Positions 1 through 8,859 of a stretch of 64,000 nt of DNA are shown one piece after another (the first letter of the stretch is position 1; each line of letters starts with the position of its first letter). The notes under the pieces are model-generated. The model did not search any database. It was not told the origin of the DNA and was given only the letters and a program-made list of their open reading frames with translations. The stretch spans positions 620,001 to 684,000 of the forward strand of contig CAMQGK010000327.1 in NCBI GenBank assembly GCA_947000775.1. The letters are read 5' to 3'. The position numbers were made by a program, and so were the translations under genes. This stretch comes from Pterois miles (Eukaryota > Chordata > Actinopteri > Perciformes > Scorpaenidae).

Positions 1-793
1 TATCAGTACTGTAAGACAGTCCTTAATATTCAAGAAATGACTCATGAGCATGCAAATACACTATCCAAATAAACTACCACTGGTAAATCCATTCACACCG
101 GAGCTGTTCATCAGTGTTTGCTTTCAGCGATTACTGTGCATCCGCCCTGTCACCCTCACTAGATCAGTGTGCAATGTGTACAGAGATGCAGGATGCATAA
201 TACTTGAAGTTGAAAGGGCATTATTCTTCATGCTCAGCATATTTAATGAAGAAAAAAATGCTGTTTTATTCTGTCTCTAAATTCATTATATCAGTTCTCC
301 AGTTGAATGAACCGTAGCAAATTGCAAACCGTGGCCGTTTGTGTTTACCTCCTCTCTGCATGGCATCCGTAGCCTGCTAATCCCCACCTGAGTCAGCGAA
401 AAACTCTGCCAGATCAGGTTTGTTTTCACACAGAAGTAATGCAGAAATACGTTTTTACCAGCTGGCTGCTGGGAGGACCGTTTACCAAGCCTGACTCATG
501 GGGGAACTGCAGGCCTCTTGATGGTTTCATGATAAGGGTGAGGAAAAACACAGTGGTAATCAATTTCTTACAAAGAAACAGACTCTTTGTCAGTCTGCTT
601 ATCTAAAAGGCGCTCAACTTAAACAGTGTGGAGAATCAGCTGGTTATTTGCTCACTTGAACAGGAAATAAGCTGTAGGAAAGTCTGAACTCTGCACGACC
701 CAGTGAGGACTTTGAGAGGCGTTCATGTGCTGATATTCCAACCTCCTCCATGTTTCTTTACGTTTTCCCCCCGTGTCTATCTCCTTTACTCAG
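1..793 (+). other. 5' flank: 3' part of rab42 intron 1
   Basis: No coding sequence is recognisable here. The region precedes the splice acceptor ending at 793 (pyrimidine-rich tract then CAG) and is therefore most likely the 3' part of the intron that separates the two coding exons of the Rab gene. The first exon, which would carry the P-loop, switch I and most of switch II, lies left of the window. Confidence 0.6.
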
Positions 794-1244
794 GTCAGTG
801 ACCCGTTCTTATTACCGCAACTCAGTCGGAGGCCTGCTGGTGTTCGACATGACCAACCAAGCCTCCTTTGACCACATTAAGGAGTGGCACACTGAGGTGT
901 GCGAGCGAGTGCAGCCGCACAACGTTCTGTTCGTCCTGGTGGGACAAAAGAGTGACCGAGACGCTGAGGGGGAGAGGGCGGTGAGTCGGGAGGAGGCTGA
1001 GAAGCTGGCCGGGGAGCTAGGGGTGCCCTACGTGGAGGCCTCCGCCAAGACGGGACAGAACGTAAAGGAGGCCTTTGAGCTGCTCGCCCGGCGGGTCTAC
1101 CAGGGTCTGCTGAGCGGAGAGGTAGCGCTGCAGGAGGGCTGGGATGGAGTGAAGTGCTCGGTGCCACAGGCGCTGCAGTTGCAGAGAGCCAGCCAGGCGC
1201 AGCCCAGCGCAGCCTCCAAGGACAGCAAGAAGTGTTGTGCTTAA
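794..1244 (+). CDS. rab42: Rab GTPase, last coding exon (RAB39/RAB42 group, best fit Rab42)
   Basis: This exon encodes the C-terminal two thirds of a small Rab GTPase, a membrane-traffic switch anchored to vesicles by prenylated cysteines. It starts after a CAG acceptor in phase 2, exactly after the switch II 'ERFR' codons where RAB39-type genes are split, and opens with SVTRSYYRNSVGG. Visible motifs are the beta4 strand LLVFDMTN, the EWHTEV helix that resembles human RAB42 (DWHQEV) more than RAB39, the G4 motif as GQKSD (normally NKxD; GHKSD in human RAB42), the G5 motif as EASAK, and the family segment LQEGWDGVK. The protein ends KKCCA, so only one residue follows the two cysteines. The first exon is outside the window. 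The neighbouring taf12 supports rab42 over rab39. The group assignment is firm; the exact paralogue is an inference. Confidence 0.85.
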
Positions 1245-1380
1245 ACTGTGGACTGGTGTTGATCTCCCAGAATGCACCTTTGTTACCGTAGAACCAAAAC
1301 TGGGCCCCAGGAAGTTGGCTCTGTGACTTTATGTACAATACTTCCTGAATTGGGTTAAGATTTAAATGTTAGAATTAAAG
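1245..1380 (+). other. rab42: rab42 3' UTR with polyadenylation signal
   Basis: The sequence after the TAA stop contains an ATTAAA hexamer at 1374-1379 followed at once by a GTGTGTGTG tract. This is a plausible cleavage and polyadenylation site giving a short 3' UTR of about 150 bases. It is inferred from motifs only. Confidence 0.5.
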
Positions 1381-1410
1381 GTGTGTGTGACTGATATTTT
1401 TAGCCATGAC

Positions 1411-1805
1411 GTCGGCAATATTGGTTGGTTGGCTGGTTGGACTACCACCACTTTGCACCGGACTGACATACCTAAAAACTATTGGATGGATAGTTATGAC
1501 ATTTTGCACAGACATTTGTGGTCCTCCACAGATGATTTCATACTGACGTTGGCGATCCAGACTTTTCATCTAGCCACACCAGCAGGTTGACAACTATTGC
1601 ACGAATTGCTGTGAAATTTGTTGTTTAAGGTCCCTTAACTTTTAATCTAGCACCATCATCAGGTCAACAGTTCAATTTGCCCAAACTTTGGTTTATGAAA
1701 ACTGATATTCTCATCTGTGGCAACTGCATTGTATGTTTAGTGCTAATTGACAAATGTTGAAACATTAGCTTGTTAGCATTTAGTGCCTTAGTCATAAAGT
1801 TGCCG
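1411..1805 (+). repeat. Dispersed repeat, copy 1 (second copy inverted at 60,455-60,840)
   Basis: A block containing 'tctagcaccatcatcag' and a 3' part rich in 'gttagcat' motifs is matched in reverse complement at 60,455-60,840. There the reverse strand reads the same landmarks in the same order ('cccttaac', 'tctagcaccatcatcag', 'gttagcatgctaac'). It is an old interspersed element of unknown class; no coding capacity is evident. Confidence 0.65.
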
Positions 1806-3434
1806 GCGTAGCTGTAAACACAGTCTTGTTTAACTGCAAAATCTGTAGCTTTTTCTACTTATAGGACTTTTAAAGAGACAGAGAGGTCCGTGCTCTGTTA
1901 TGTGAGATGCTCACAGCGGATCAGATTCACATGGAATGATGAGATCATTGTTTACCTCAGTTAAGAAGGGCAAGGCTCATAACGATGACATATTGAGCCA
2001 AAGCCATGAGTGCAAGATAAGACTGAGTGGCCATTGTATTCAATCTGCAAGGACAGGAGATGATCACATCTTCTCTCCTATTGATGTTTGGACCTCCACT
2101 ACAGTGGAAATGTGGTTGCCAACCTGCGATATATCCGAGGGGTCGCAAGAAGATTAAGAAAGAAAATTCGTTCTTTGGTTACAGTTTGTTAAAGTTAAAT
2201 TTTTCTTGTGAAATGCTTGGTATTTTCCTCTTTTGTAGAGACAAAAATTGATCTTTAACTCACAGCTCATGTCCACACTAAGTCTTGCAGTGAGGGTTTG
2301 CAAATAGGCATTGGTTTATTATGAGGGGCTGTAGAGAGAACTGTACAAGGACCTTCTGCTTTCTCCTCAGAACCCATTTCTGCACCGAAATCCGTGATCT
2401 AGTCTATGTTGCTTGTTCTGTCAATGATTGGCAGCAGTTAAGGTGGTATTGGGTGCCCTGGTTGAGAGAGAAATGTCCCCCCATGACTGTGAATAAATGC
2501 TTTGTGCTTGAGTAGTTGTCTGGAAAAAAGGGCTTTGTATCATCACTAATAATTGCACAGCATGCTGAAAGTGAGCAATTGTTTTCAGGTGCTGTTGTTA
2601 AAATGAATTAAATCAAACAACTCTAGGGTGCCTTTGTATATTGTTCTTTTGAAATGTTGTGAGAGGTTTCCATAGCAATTACTGTCCATCTGGCTGATGA
2701 ACGGCCTCCTGTGTTTCCGCAGCCAATTTATTTTGCTACTAAAAGACACCCGGATTAAAGCCGATCACTGACAGTGTTGTCTGTATATGGTGTGTGTCCT
2801 TAGTTCCCTGTAAATATATAGCGAGTGAACTGATTTTACATTGGTTCCAAGCTAAAAGCCTATCCCTAAACTTAAATATAACACTTCCCTGTGTATGTAC
2901 AATACTTTATTAATGTTTTCACATTCAGGCAATAGATGCCATACTCAAATGTCTCATTTTTTGATAACAGATCAGTCATTTATTTACTTTTTGACATTGT
3001 GAAAGTCAACATCTGAGCACCATTTCTATCATTTTAATGCAATTTGCCGATATAGACCAAAGTCAAAATAAAATGTACAAGGATGGTTGAAATAAACGTT
3101 AATGTATTAAAACCAGTAACAATACACAACAGCACATACATGTCTAACAACAGAGGCAACGAATTTACTGTTTGTAGCCACCGTTTGCAGTAGGACTTTG
3201 GTACTATAGACCCTCTATTTATCAAGAAAAAAAAAAAAACTAACAGCATTGTGTGAGTAGAGTGTGTAAACAGGGGGCTATAGTCTTTTACATACTCAAC
3301 GGTTATGATTATCTAGTATTGGCAAGATAACACCAAACATAATTTTAAACATTCACATCTAAATGCTCTAGAGTATCAAAAGGCCAATCGGATACAGCAG
3401 TGGTTATCATCCAAAACAAGTATTCCAGTAAACG
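1806..3434. other. Intergenic spacer between convergent rab42 and taf12
   Basis: No gene, RNA or recognisable mobile element was found. The only ORFs are short, in AT-rich sequence and without protein-like composition. Part of the right end may belong to a longer taf12 3' UTR, because further TTTATT (AATAAA on the minus strand) hexamers occur near 2,905 and 2,980. Confidence 0.5.
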
Positions 3435-3708
3435 TTTATTGACAAAAATGCAAGGTAAAGCGTTCTGCCAGGGTTAGCTTAATGGCAACAAAACAGAATC
3501 AGAGACGAGAAATTACATTGTTGTGTTATGGTGCTGGCAAAACACTCAAAAGTTAGGGAGACATGACAATGAAACACTATCTAATGAAAATAAAAAAACC
3601 CAAACCATCTCTTTCTTCCTCAATAGTCCAAAAAAATCCTGACTGAAAAGGGAAAAAAAACAAAGTAGACAATACAGAGTGGACACAACGTATTAGTGTA
3701 CAGGATGG

Positions 3709-3744
3709 CTACTTTTTGGTTGTCTTGCGAATCAGCGCCATTCT
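3709..3744 (-). CDS. taf12: taf12 last coding exon
   Basis: It encodes RMALIRKTTKK and a TAG stop, preceded on the minus strand by the acceptor 'tttcatttcag'. The basic C-terminus matches vertebrate TAF12. Confidence 0.92.
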   Translation of the reverse strand, partial: RMALIRKTTKK

Positions 3745-6148
3745 CTGAAATGAAACCAAATGACAAACCGTTAAGCCCACTGTGCGTGTTCAGTGTAGAA
3801 GAAGATAGTCCTTTATTAGTCCCGCTAGGGGAAATTCAATTTTTTTTTCACTCTGTTAACTAATACACACACATGCACAAACAGGTCCATATACATGCAA
3901 CAATTGGAGAGGTGTCAGAGTGAGGGGGCTGCTCCTGACAAGCGCCCCGAGCAGTTGGGGGTTTGGTGCCTTGCTCAGGGGCACCTCGGCAGTGCCCAAG
4001 AGGTAAACTGGCACCTCTCCAGCTACCAGTTCACACTCAGTTTTTGGTCCATGTCGGGACTTGAACCGGTGACCCTCCGGTTCCCAAGCCAACTCCCTAC
4101 AGACTGAGCTACTGCCGCCCCCACTGAGCTACTGCCGTAATGGAACAAATCAATAATACTGACATATTATATATATCCAACATTAACAGCCTTCTGTTGC
4201 TCACCTGTTTGTGAGCCTCTGTGGTGCATGCCTTCTTGAACGGCCGGATCTCATCTGAGCCGTAACCGGGAATCCACATGTTCCACTGGCGCTCTGCGAA
4301 AAAGAATCCACAAGGTCAGCAGGACCGACAACTCAGGACTTCCAACACTTAATAACAGTATAACAAGGACAGTTGCTATTGGTGCCATCATTTCCATACA
4401 CGTAACGCAGTGTAATAGCTTTGTGTCACATCCCCAAAATCTTGATTTGGATCTGCTCCGAAATGTAATTCCTCACACTCAACCTTCAACCAAGTTTCAC
4501 AAAAACCAGGAAAGTACTTTTTCCATAGTTCAGTGACAAACAACCGCAATCTCTTTGAAAAAAATAATAATAATGTTAAACTTCTGCAACTTCCTTCACT
4601 ATCTTTACACCGTGACATTCTGTGTGTACTTTATACTGAACAATACAAAGCAGAAATGGCAATTTTACCTGCCAGTGATTTGGTTGCCATGTTACACTAA
4701 ATCTGTCTTTCTCAGGAAGCTCTTCCAACTGAGTGTTTGCAGTCACTCACGAAGATGAGCGCAAATTACTTTCACTAAAGGTCAGAACACATTTTCCAGG
4801 AAAAATGTGTTTCTTTGTATTTTCTTTACAGCACGTGGCTCCACGAAAGCTTGATTAAGATGACACCTGCTGATAGTTTTTAGAAAATTGAAAAAGAATG
4901 AATCCATTCCCTTCATTTATCACAGATGTAAGTAACTGTCATATCTGCACAGAAATATCATACTGGCAGTTTGGGTTAAGAAATGATTCACACTGATACA
5001 AGTCCTGAGACAATACTTTCTGAAAGCAATTATCCACCAGTAAGTACAGGCTGACCATCACATCATACTTGAGATTTGTTTCTGTGACCATAGAGACACA
5101 CTAAACCTGCCCTTGTAAAAATATTATGTGTTATAAATATAATTATAAAAAAAGCCACAACTCACCAAGATGTAACTGGACGTCCTTCACCTCCAAGGTG
5201 TTGGACTTGCGATGGCGAGCCAATTGACAGGCTGCTGTCACTACACTCTCTATAAAGTCATCTGCAATTTGCAGCAGCATCTGAGAAGAGACAGGCAGTT
5301 TGACAACCATCAGTCATGATCAGTAAAAAGAAAGCAGCATTCCAAAAAGACTGGGCAAATCCCTCATATTTTCAGCTGCTCACACCATTTTTCACATGTT
5401 AAGAGAACTACAGAGCAAAAAGAACCAGCAAGATGAAAAACCCACTGCTGCTAGAGTTAATTTGGAAATGCAATTAAAACCAGTGACAGACCTCCTCGAC
5501 ATCCTCGTCCAGCTGCTCATTGGGATCGATCTCTCTCACCAGGTCCTGCAGCTTCTTCTTACTGAGCACCTGGAGAGAAAACAGATGCATCCATTCAAAT
5601 AACAGTACAGGTTTCATCCTCTTTATAGTAATCTAATGATGGCTCTAACTGCAAACATGACAAGACACCCATTAGGCTTCTGACATTTAAAGTAAAGAAC
5701 CACAAAATGGGTTATGGGGCTGAGACGTACAACGAACAACATGATGACATACTGAGTGTAAAAATAAAACTAAAATAAAAATCAGCTACATCATATAATC
5801 ATTCACTGTAATTGTTTTGGGGGGCTTGCATTAGATTTAATGGTGAATGTCATAAAGACTGTAAAACCAGGGCTATAATCAAAATTATGCAATATATCAC
5901 CATGCATGTTAAGTATATGAAACTCTACTAGAGTAGTAATTCCTTTTTAACTGCACAACAATTGCTGTTTCTGATCTACATGAGATTTGTGTATGTGTGC
6001 AGTCAGAGGGACTCTATACAGATGCTGGTGGAGCAAAGTCTTTGGTTTGGTGAATTAAAAACTGACTGACCTGAGATCCTTCTGGACTACTTCTGCCAGC
6101 AGGGCCAGGGGTCCCAACCTTTACGGCTGCTGCGGTGCTGTTAGCCAT
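3709..6148 (-). CDS. taf12: Transcription initiation factor TFIID subunit 12 (joined coding exons)
   Basis: TAF12 is a nuclear histone-fold protein that pairs with TAF4 (or ADA1/TADA1 in SAGA) in an H2A/H2B-like dimer. The N-terminal 26 residues begin MANSTAAAVKV and are rich in Gly/Pro/Ser. The histone fold follows, from VLSKKKLQDLVREIDPNEQL through MLLQIADDFIESVV, RHRKSNTLEVKDVQL and ERQWNMWIPG. The basic end reads IRKTTKK. The chosen ATG (6,148) matches Met31 of human TAF12, the start of the short TAFII15 form, and the length of 131 equals that form. The frame stays open upstream in the same exon and there resembles the human long-form segment (VKLQSPSSFPVASSM), but no in-frame ATG was found in the upstream exon. 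A longer isoform is therefore possible but not shown. Confidence 0.93.
3808..4137 (-). mobile_element. tRNA-derived SINE with L2-like 3' tail
   Basis: Read on the minus strand, the head is tRNA-like: an A-box region (TAGCTCAGTCTG, plus-strand 4,100-4,111) and a B-box (GGTTCAAGTCC, 4,057-4,067). The body ends in 'cctagcgggactaataaag', a tail shared with fish LINE2-type elements. It lies in the last intron of taf12. A 15-base segment of the head (plus strand actgagctactgccg) is present twice, at 4,103-4,117 and 4,123-4,137. Confidence 0.8.
4205..4293 (-). CDS. taf12: taf12 coding exon (end of histone fold and C-terminal helix)
   Basis: It encodes (E)RQWNMWIPGYGSDEIRPF followed by KKACTTEAHKQ. 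The acceptor 'tttttcgcag' and donor GTGAG flank it. The exon is 89 bases and begins with the last two bases of the Glu codon. Confidence 0.93.
5166..5280 (-). CDS. taf12: taf12 coding exon (histone-fold alpha 2)
   Basis: It encodes the long central helix of the histone fold (MLLQIADDFIESVVTAACQL, then ARHRKSNTLEVKDVQLHL). It is 115 bases long, ends in phase 1 and is followed by GTGAG. Confidence 0.94.
5492..5569 (-). CDS. taf12: taf12 coding exon (histone-fold alpha 1)
   Basis: It encodes VLSKKKLQDLVREIDPNEQL and DEDVEE in 26 whole codons. The flanking sites are 'ctctccag' and GTCTGT. Confidence 0.93.
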
Positions 6149-6296
6149 GCTGCTGGCCACAGGAAAAGAGGAGGGACTCTGGAGTTTCACTGGAGGCAAA
6201 TCTGTTGTTTGTCTGTAGCGGTATGTATCAGAGTCCTGAGTGTCTGTCCAAGATAGTTGTGATAGTTTATCGTTTTCGAGGACCACTTCCGTAAAT
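6071..6296 (-). CDS. taf12: taf12 first coding exon, with open upstream frame
   Basis: The coding part used here is 6,071-6,148. The exon extends to 6,296 at a 'tttcccccag' acceptor. The frame is open over the whole exon, and its upstream part ends DLPPVKLQSPSSFPVASSM, resembling the human TAF12 N-terminal region before Met31. The upstream bases are either 5' UTR or part of a long isoform with a start not found here. Confidence 0.8.
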
Positions 6297-6866
6297 CTGG
6301 GGGAAAACAGTCAGGAAGTACACAAGTTAGCATTACAACTATCACTAGGTAATGTGCTTCATAACCTGCTTGAAGAATCTGTACGAAAAATAAGTTTATT
6401 AGAGTTAGCCAGACACATTTTTGTGTAATGTATCATCTAATCGGTTTGTTTATTCTACTCATTTTATTTTGCTGTGATGTATTATGTCATTTTCTATTAT
6501 TCCTTCCAATTTTATTTAATTTGTGCTGATCTTTTAATACCCCCCTCCATTAGCTACAAGACACATGCAGCAACTTAGCCGTCAAACAACGCTTTAGGAT
6601 CTACTCATTATATAAACAGAGTTAACAACATAGCGCCACACTCGTAAAATACTAAGATGACACGGGTAACTACTTAGCACCTGTGCAGCTTCAACAAATA
6701 AAGCAAACAAGTAAAATACCGGCGCTAACACAACGTTATGTGCTAAAAACAATAGCGGCTATCAAGCTTTGGGTTTAGCCGAACAGGCTAACATTAGCTG
6801 CTAATCTAACGCCGCGGCTTTATGCACGGTGCATCCTAAAAATTACGCGTTAAATTGACAACTTAC

Positions 6867-7045
6867 CCAATAAAACAAACACTATCTGTCCATGTTTCGG
6901 TGTCGTTGTCGACGATAAGGCGGGAGTTTAATTCAGAAAGGCTCCTAAACTCACTCGGTACAGCTAGAGAAACGAGTGAGGTTATCTTTCACTACTTCCG
7001 CTTTGATTATGTCTATTTCCGGTGGCAACATGGCGCCTCTATTCT
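6867..7045 (-). promoter_or_regulatory. taf12: taf12 5' exon and TATA-less promoter
   Basis: On the minus strand a good donor (TTGG then GTAAGTT) ends a 5' exon at 6,867. Two ETS-type sites are visible (acttccg at 6,994-7,000 and ttccgg at 7,017-7,022). A YY1-like 'caacatggcg' lies at 7,027-7,036, a position typical of housekeeping start sites. No TATA box is seen. The exact start of transcription is inferred to be near 7,030-7,045. Confidence 0.6.
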
Positions 7046-7407
7046 GCCTCCTGCTGGACAGTTTGAGGAACTACATCAGGATTCAACAAATGAAATGGAA
7101 ATAAGAAAGTAAATATTTAAACAAATGATGTGCATTTTTTTTCCTGGTAACTAATGCTTTGAAAAAAATGGGAGCCACACCTGTATTTATACATAAAACG
7201 CACCGATAGGCAAATAAGCTTTATTCTGGCAGGTGTAGTTTAAAACATCAGCCTGATAAAAACATCCACAATTTGACACATAACAACTTATTCTTGAAAT
7301 TAAAGCGAAATACTAAAATAATTTTAGTACGTTTTTATAAACAGTTTCATATTTATCATCACATACAGTATGCAGAAAATCCATCACCTACATTCAAAAA
7401 CATAAAT

Positions 7408-7460
7408 TTCTCCACTGTGGGACTAATAAAGGAATATCTTGTCTCATCTTATCTTACATT
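7408..7460 (+). mobile_element. LINE (L2-like) 3' end fragment
   Basis: 'ccactgtgggactaataaag' followed by imprecise ATCTT repeats is the typical 3' terminus and microsatellite tail of L2-type elements in fish. It matches the tail of the SINE at 3,808. No reverse transcriptase remnant is recognisable upstream. Confidence 0.55.
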
Positions 7461-8033
7461 AAGGTAGAGGGAAAAGGAAAGAATACATATTCAATACATG
7501 TACAATAACTGGGTTTGAAACAACCTTCTAAATACAGTATGTTATCTATATCAAATCCCAGCATGGAAAAAAACAATCACACTGCAACAAAAACTTAATG
7601 GAAATATTAATTGGATTGACATGCTTTAACGTTAAGTAGCCAATATAATAACTCCAAACCATCTTTAGTTTTAAATTAATGTGGTTTATTCTTCCAAATA
7701 AAATCATAGAAAGCAGTTAATGATATGATAGAATGATAGAAATTTACATAAGGAGGTAATACAGTACAGATGAAGTGGGAGAGAGACCCTCTACCTTTAA
7801 TTGATTTGCAGTATTAGCTGGAAAATATGTTGACTGTTGCCATAAAATAAGAGGTTTCTGACTGGCTACATCTGTAAAAGTTTAAAATCTTTTTGATATA
7901 CTGTGATTATTTGTAATTATTTCTTGTGAAATACAATTTTTCAATAATATGTTTAACTTTGGCAATAATGTAACCCAAACATTCATGTAAATAATTTGAA
8001 TTTGAATATATACTGTATATAGGCAGATAAACA

Positions 8034-8034
8034 T

Positions 8035-8082
<48 letters not shown>
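8034..8082. repeat. GATA microsatellite
   Basis: About 12 uninterrupted GATA units followed by degenerate 'ggta' units. Confidence 0.95.
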
Positions 8083-8083
<1 letters not shown>

Positions 8084-8715
8084 GTTGGTAGGTAGGCAGA
8101 GAGATAGACACACTGAAAGTGAAAACCTAATACTTTGAGGGTGTGAGTCACTCAGTGAGTACAAAGATGACTCTGTAAGCATTTGAAGTGTGTGTCCAGT
8201 AAACACTGTGAGACTCTGTCTGACAGACTGAACCTCTTTCTCTTCAGCTCCAGTTAACAGCTAATCAATCAAAGGTCAAAGCCAATGAAGCGTCAAATGT
8301 TTGCTTGTTCGGCGTCACACAGCACACGGGGAAAATGCAAAGCTCTGCGGTAACATGCCGAGGCTCCTTTGAAATCCTGTTGAAGTTCATGAGGAATAAT
8401 ACTGGCATCAACAACATGCTGAGACTGAAAACCACCTGACACACACGACTCATCTCAGAGACTTTTATGACGCACTGAAAGTGAGCAGCACTTCCTTCAT
8501 TTACACTTCCTTCATTTACACTTCACATTTAAATGATATTTAAGGCATAAAATCCTCGGGAAAAAGCGTGTCACAGCACCACCAGACTTATTAGCCTACA
8601 GAGCAATTTCTTTTCAGCAGTATAATAATGTGGATGGTTAGTTTTCTTTGTGTCTTTGTCTTTTGATTTTTTTTGAGCCTACTTCCTGAAACCAGAAGCC
8701 ACACCTCCACCTCCT

Positions 8716-8807
8716 TATAAATAAATGCTGAGCAAACTTTCATTTCAGATAAGAAACTGCACAGGACTGCGCAGCATTTTTCTAATACAGACTTGTTTTT
8801 CACAGTC
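8716..8807 (+). promoter_or_regulatory. TATA box and short 5' UTR of the Ig-superfamily gene
   Basis: TATAAATA at 8,716-8,723 lies about 85 bases before the ATG at 8,808. Transcription would start near 8,745 and give a short leader. A TATA-driven promoter fits a tissue-restricted gene; this is inference. Confidence 0.55.
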
Positions 8808-8859
8808 ATGAAAGTACTTTTGGTTGCTGTGGTGGTCACCCTGATTCATGGCAGTTATG
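8808..8859 (+). CDS. Ig gene exon 1: signal peptide
   Basis: The ATG is followed by a basic residue, a Val/Leu core and a small-residue end. The donor GTAAAT follows in phase 1, typical of a signal-peptide exon joined to an Ig exon. Confidence 0.8.

Larger units (their letters stand above)
3435..7045 (-). other. taf12: taf12 gene (whole transcription unit)
   Basis: The minus-strand gene runs from a TATA-less promoter near 7,000-7,045 through a 5' exon (donor GTAAGT after 6,867) and five coding exons to a stop at 3,709. A candidate AATAAA lies at 3,435-3,440. Coding exons are 6,071-6,148 (the exon itself begins at 6,296), 5,492-5,569, 5,166-5,280, 4,205-4,293 and 3,709-3,744. All junctions use GT-AG and keep frame, giving 26+26+38+1+29+11 = 131 residues. 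It converges with rab42. Human TAF12 and RAB42 are also adjacent. Confidence 0.9.
7046..8715. other. Spacer between taf12 promoter and Ig-superfamily gene
   Basis: It contains the LINE-type tail near 7,408 and a GATA microsatellite, both listed separately, plus a small tandem duplication of 'acttccttcatttac' near 8,490-8,520. Nothing else was recognised. Confidence 0.5.

Noticed and set aside
877..1338. A 153-codon minus-strand frame opposite the Rab exon
   Set aside because: It is the antisense shadow of the GC-rich Rab coding exon, with Pro/Arg/Ala composition and no domain or splice context.
2521..2600. 'aaaaaagggcttt' as a possible U11 snRNA gene, since RNU11 lies near human TAF12
   Set aside because: Only the first few bases resemble U11; the following 5' splice-site recognition and Sm-site regions do not match.
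4050..4120. tRNA gene on the minus strand
   Set aside because: A- and B-boxes are present, but the head continues into a SINE body with a LINE tail and is internally imperfect, so it is a SINE and not a functional tRNA.
7882..8206. Minus-strand ORFs with (YLSI)n repeats
   Set aside because: They are translations of the GATA microsatellite.
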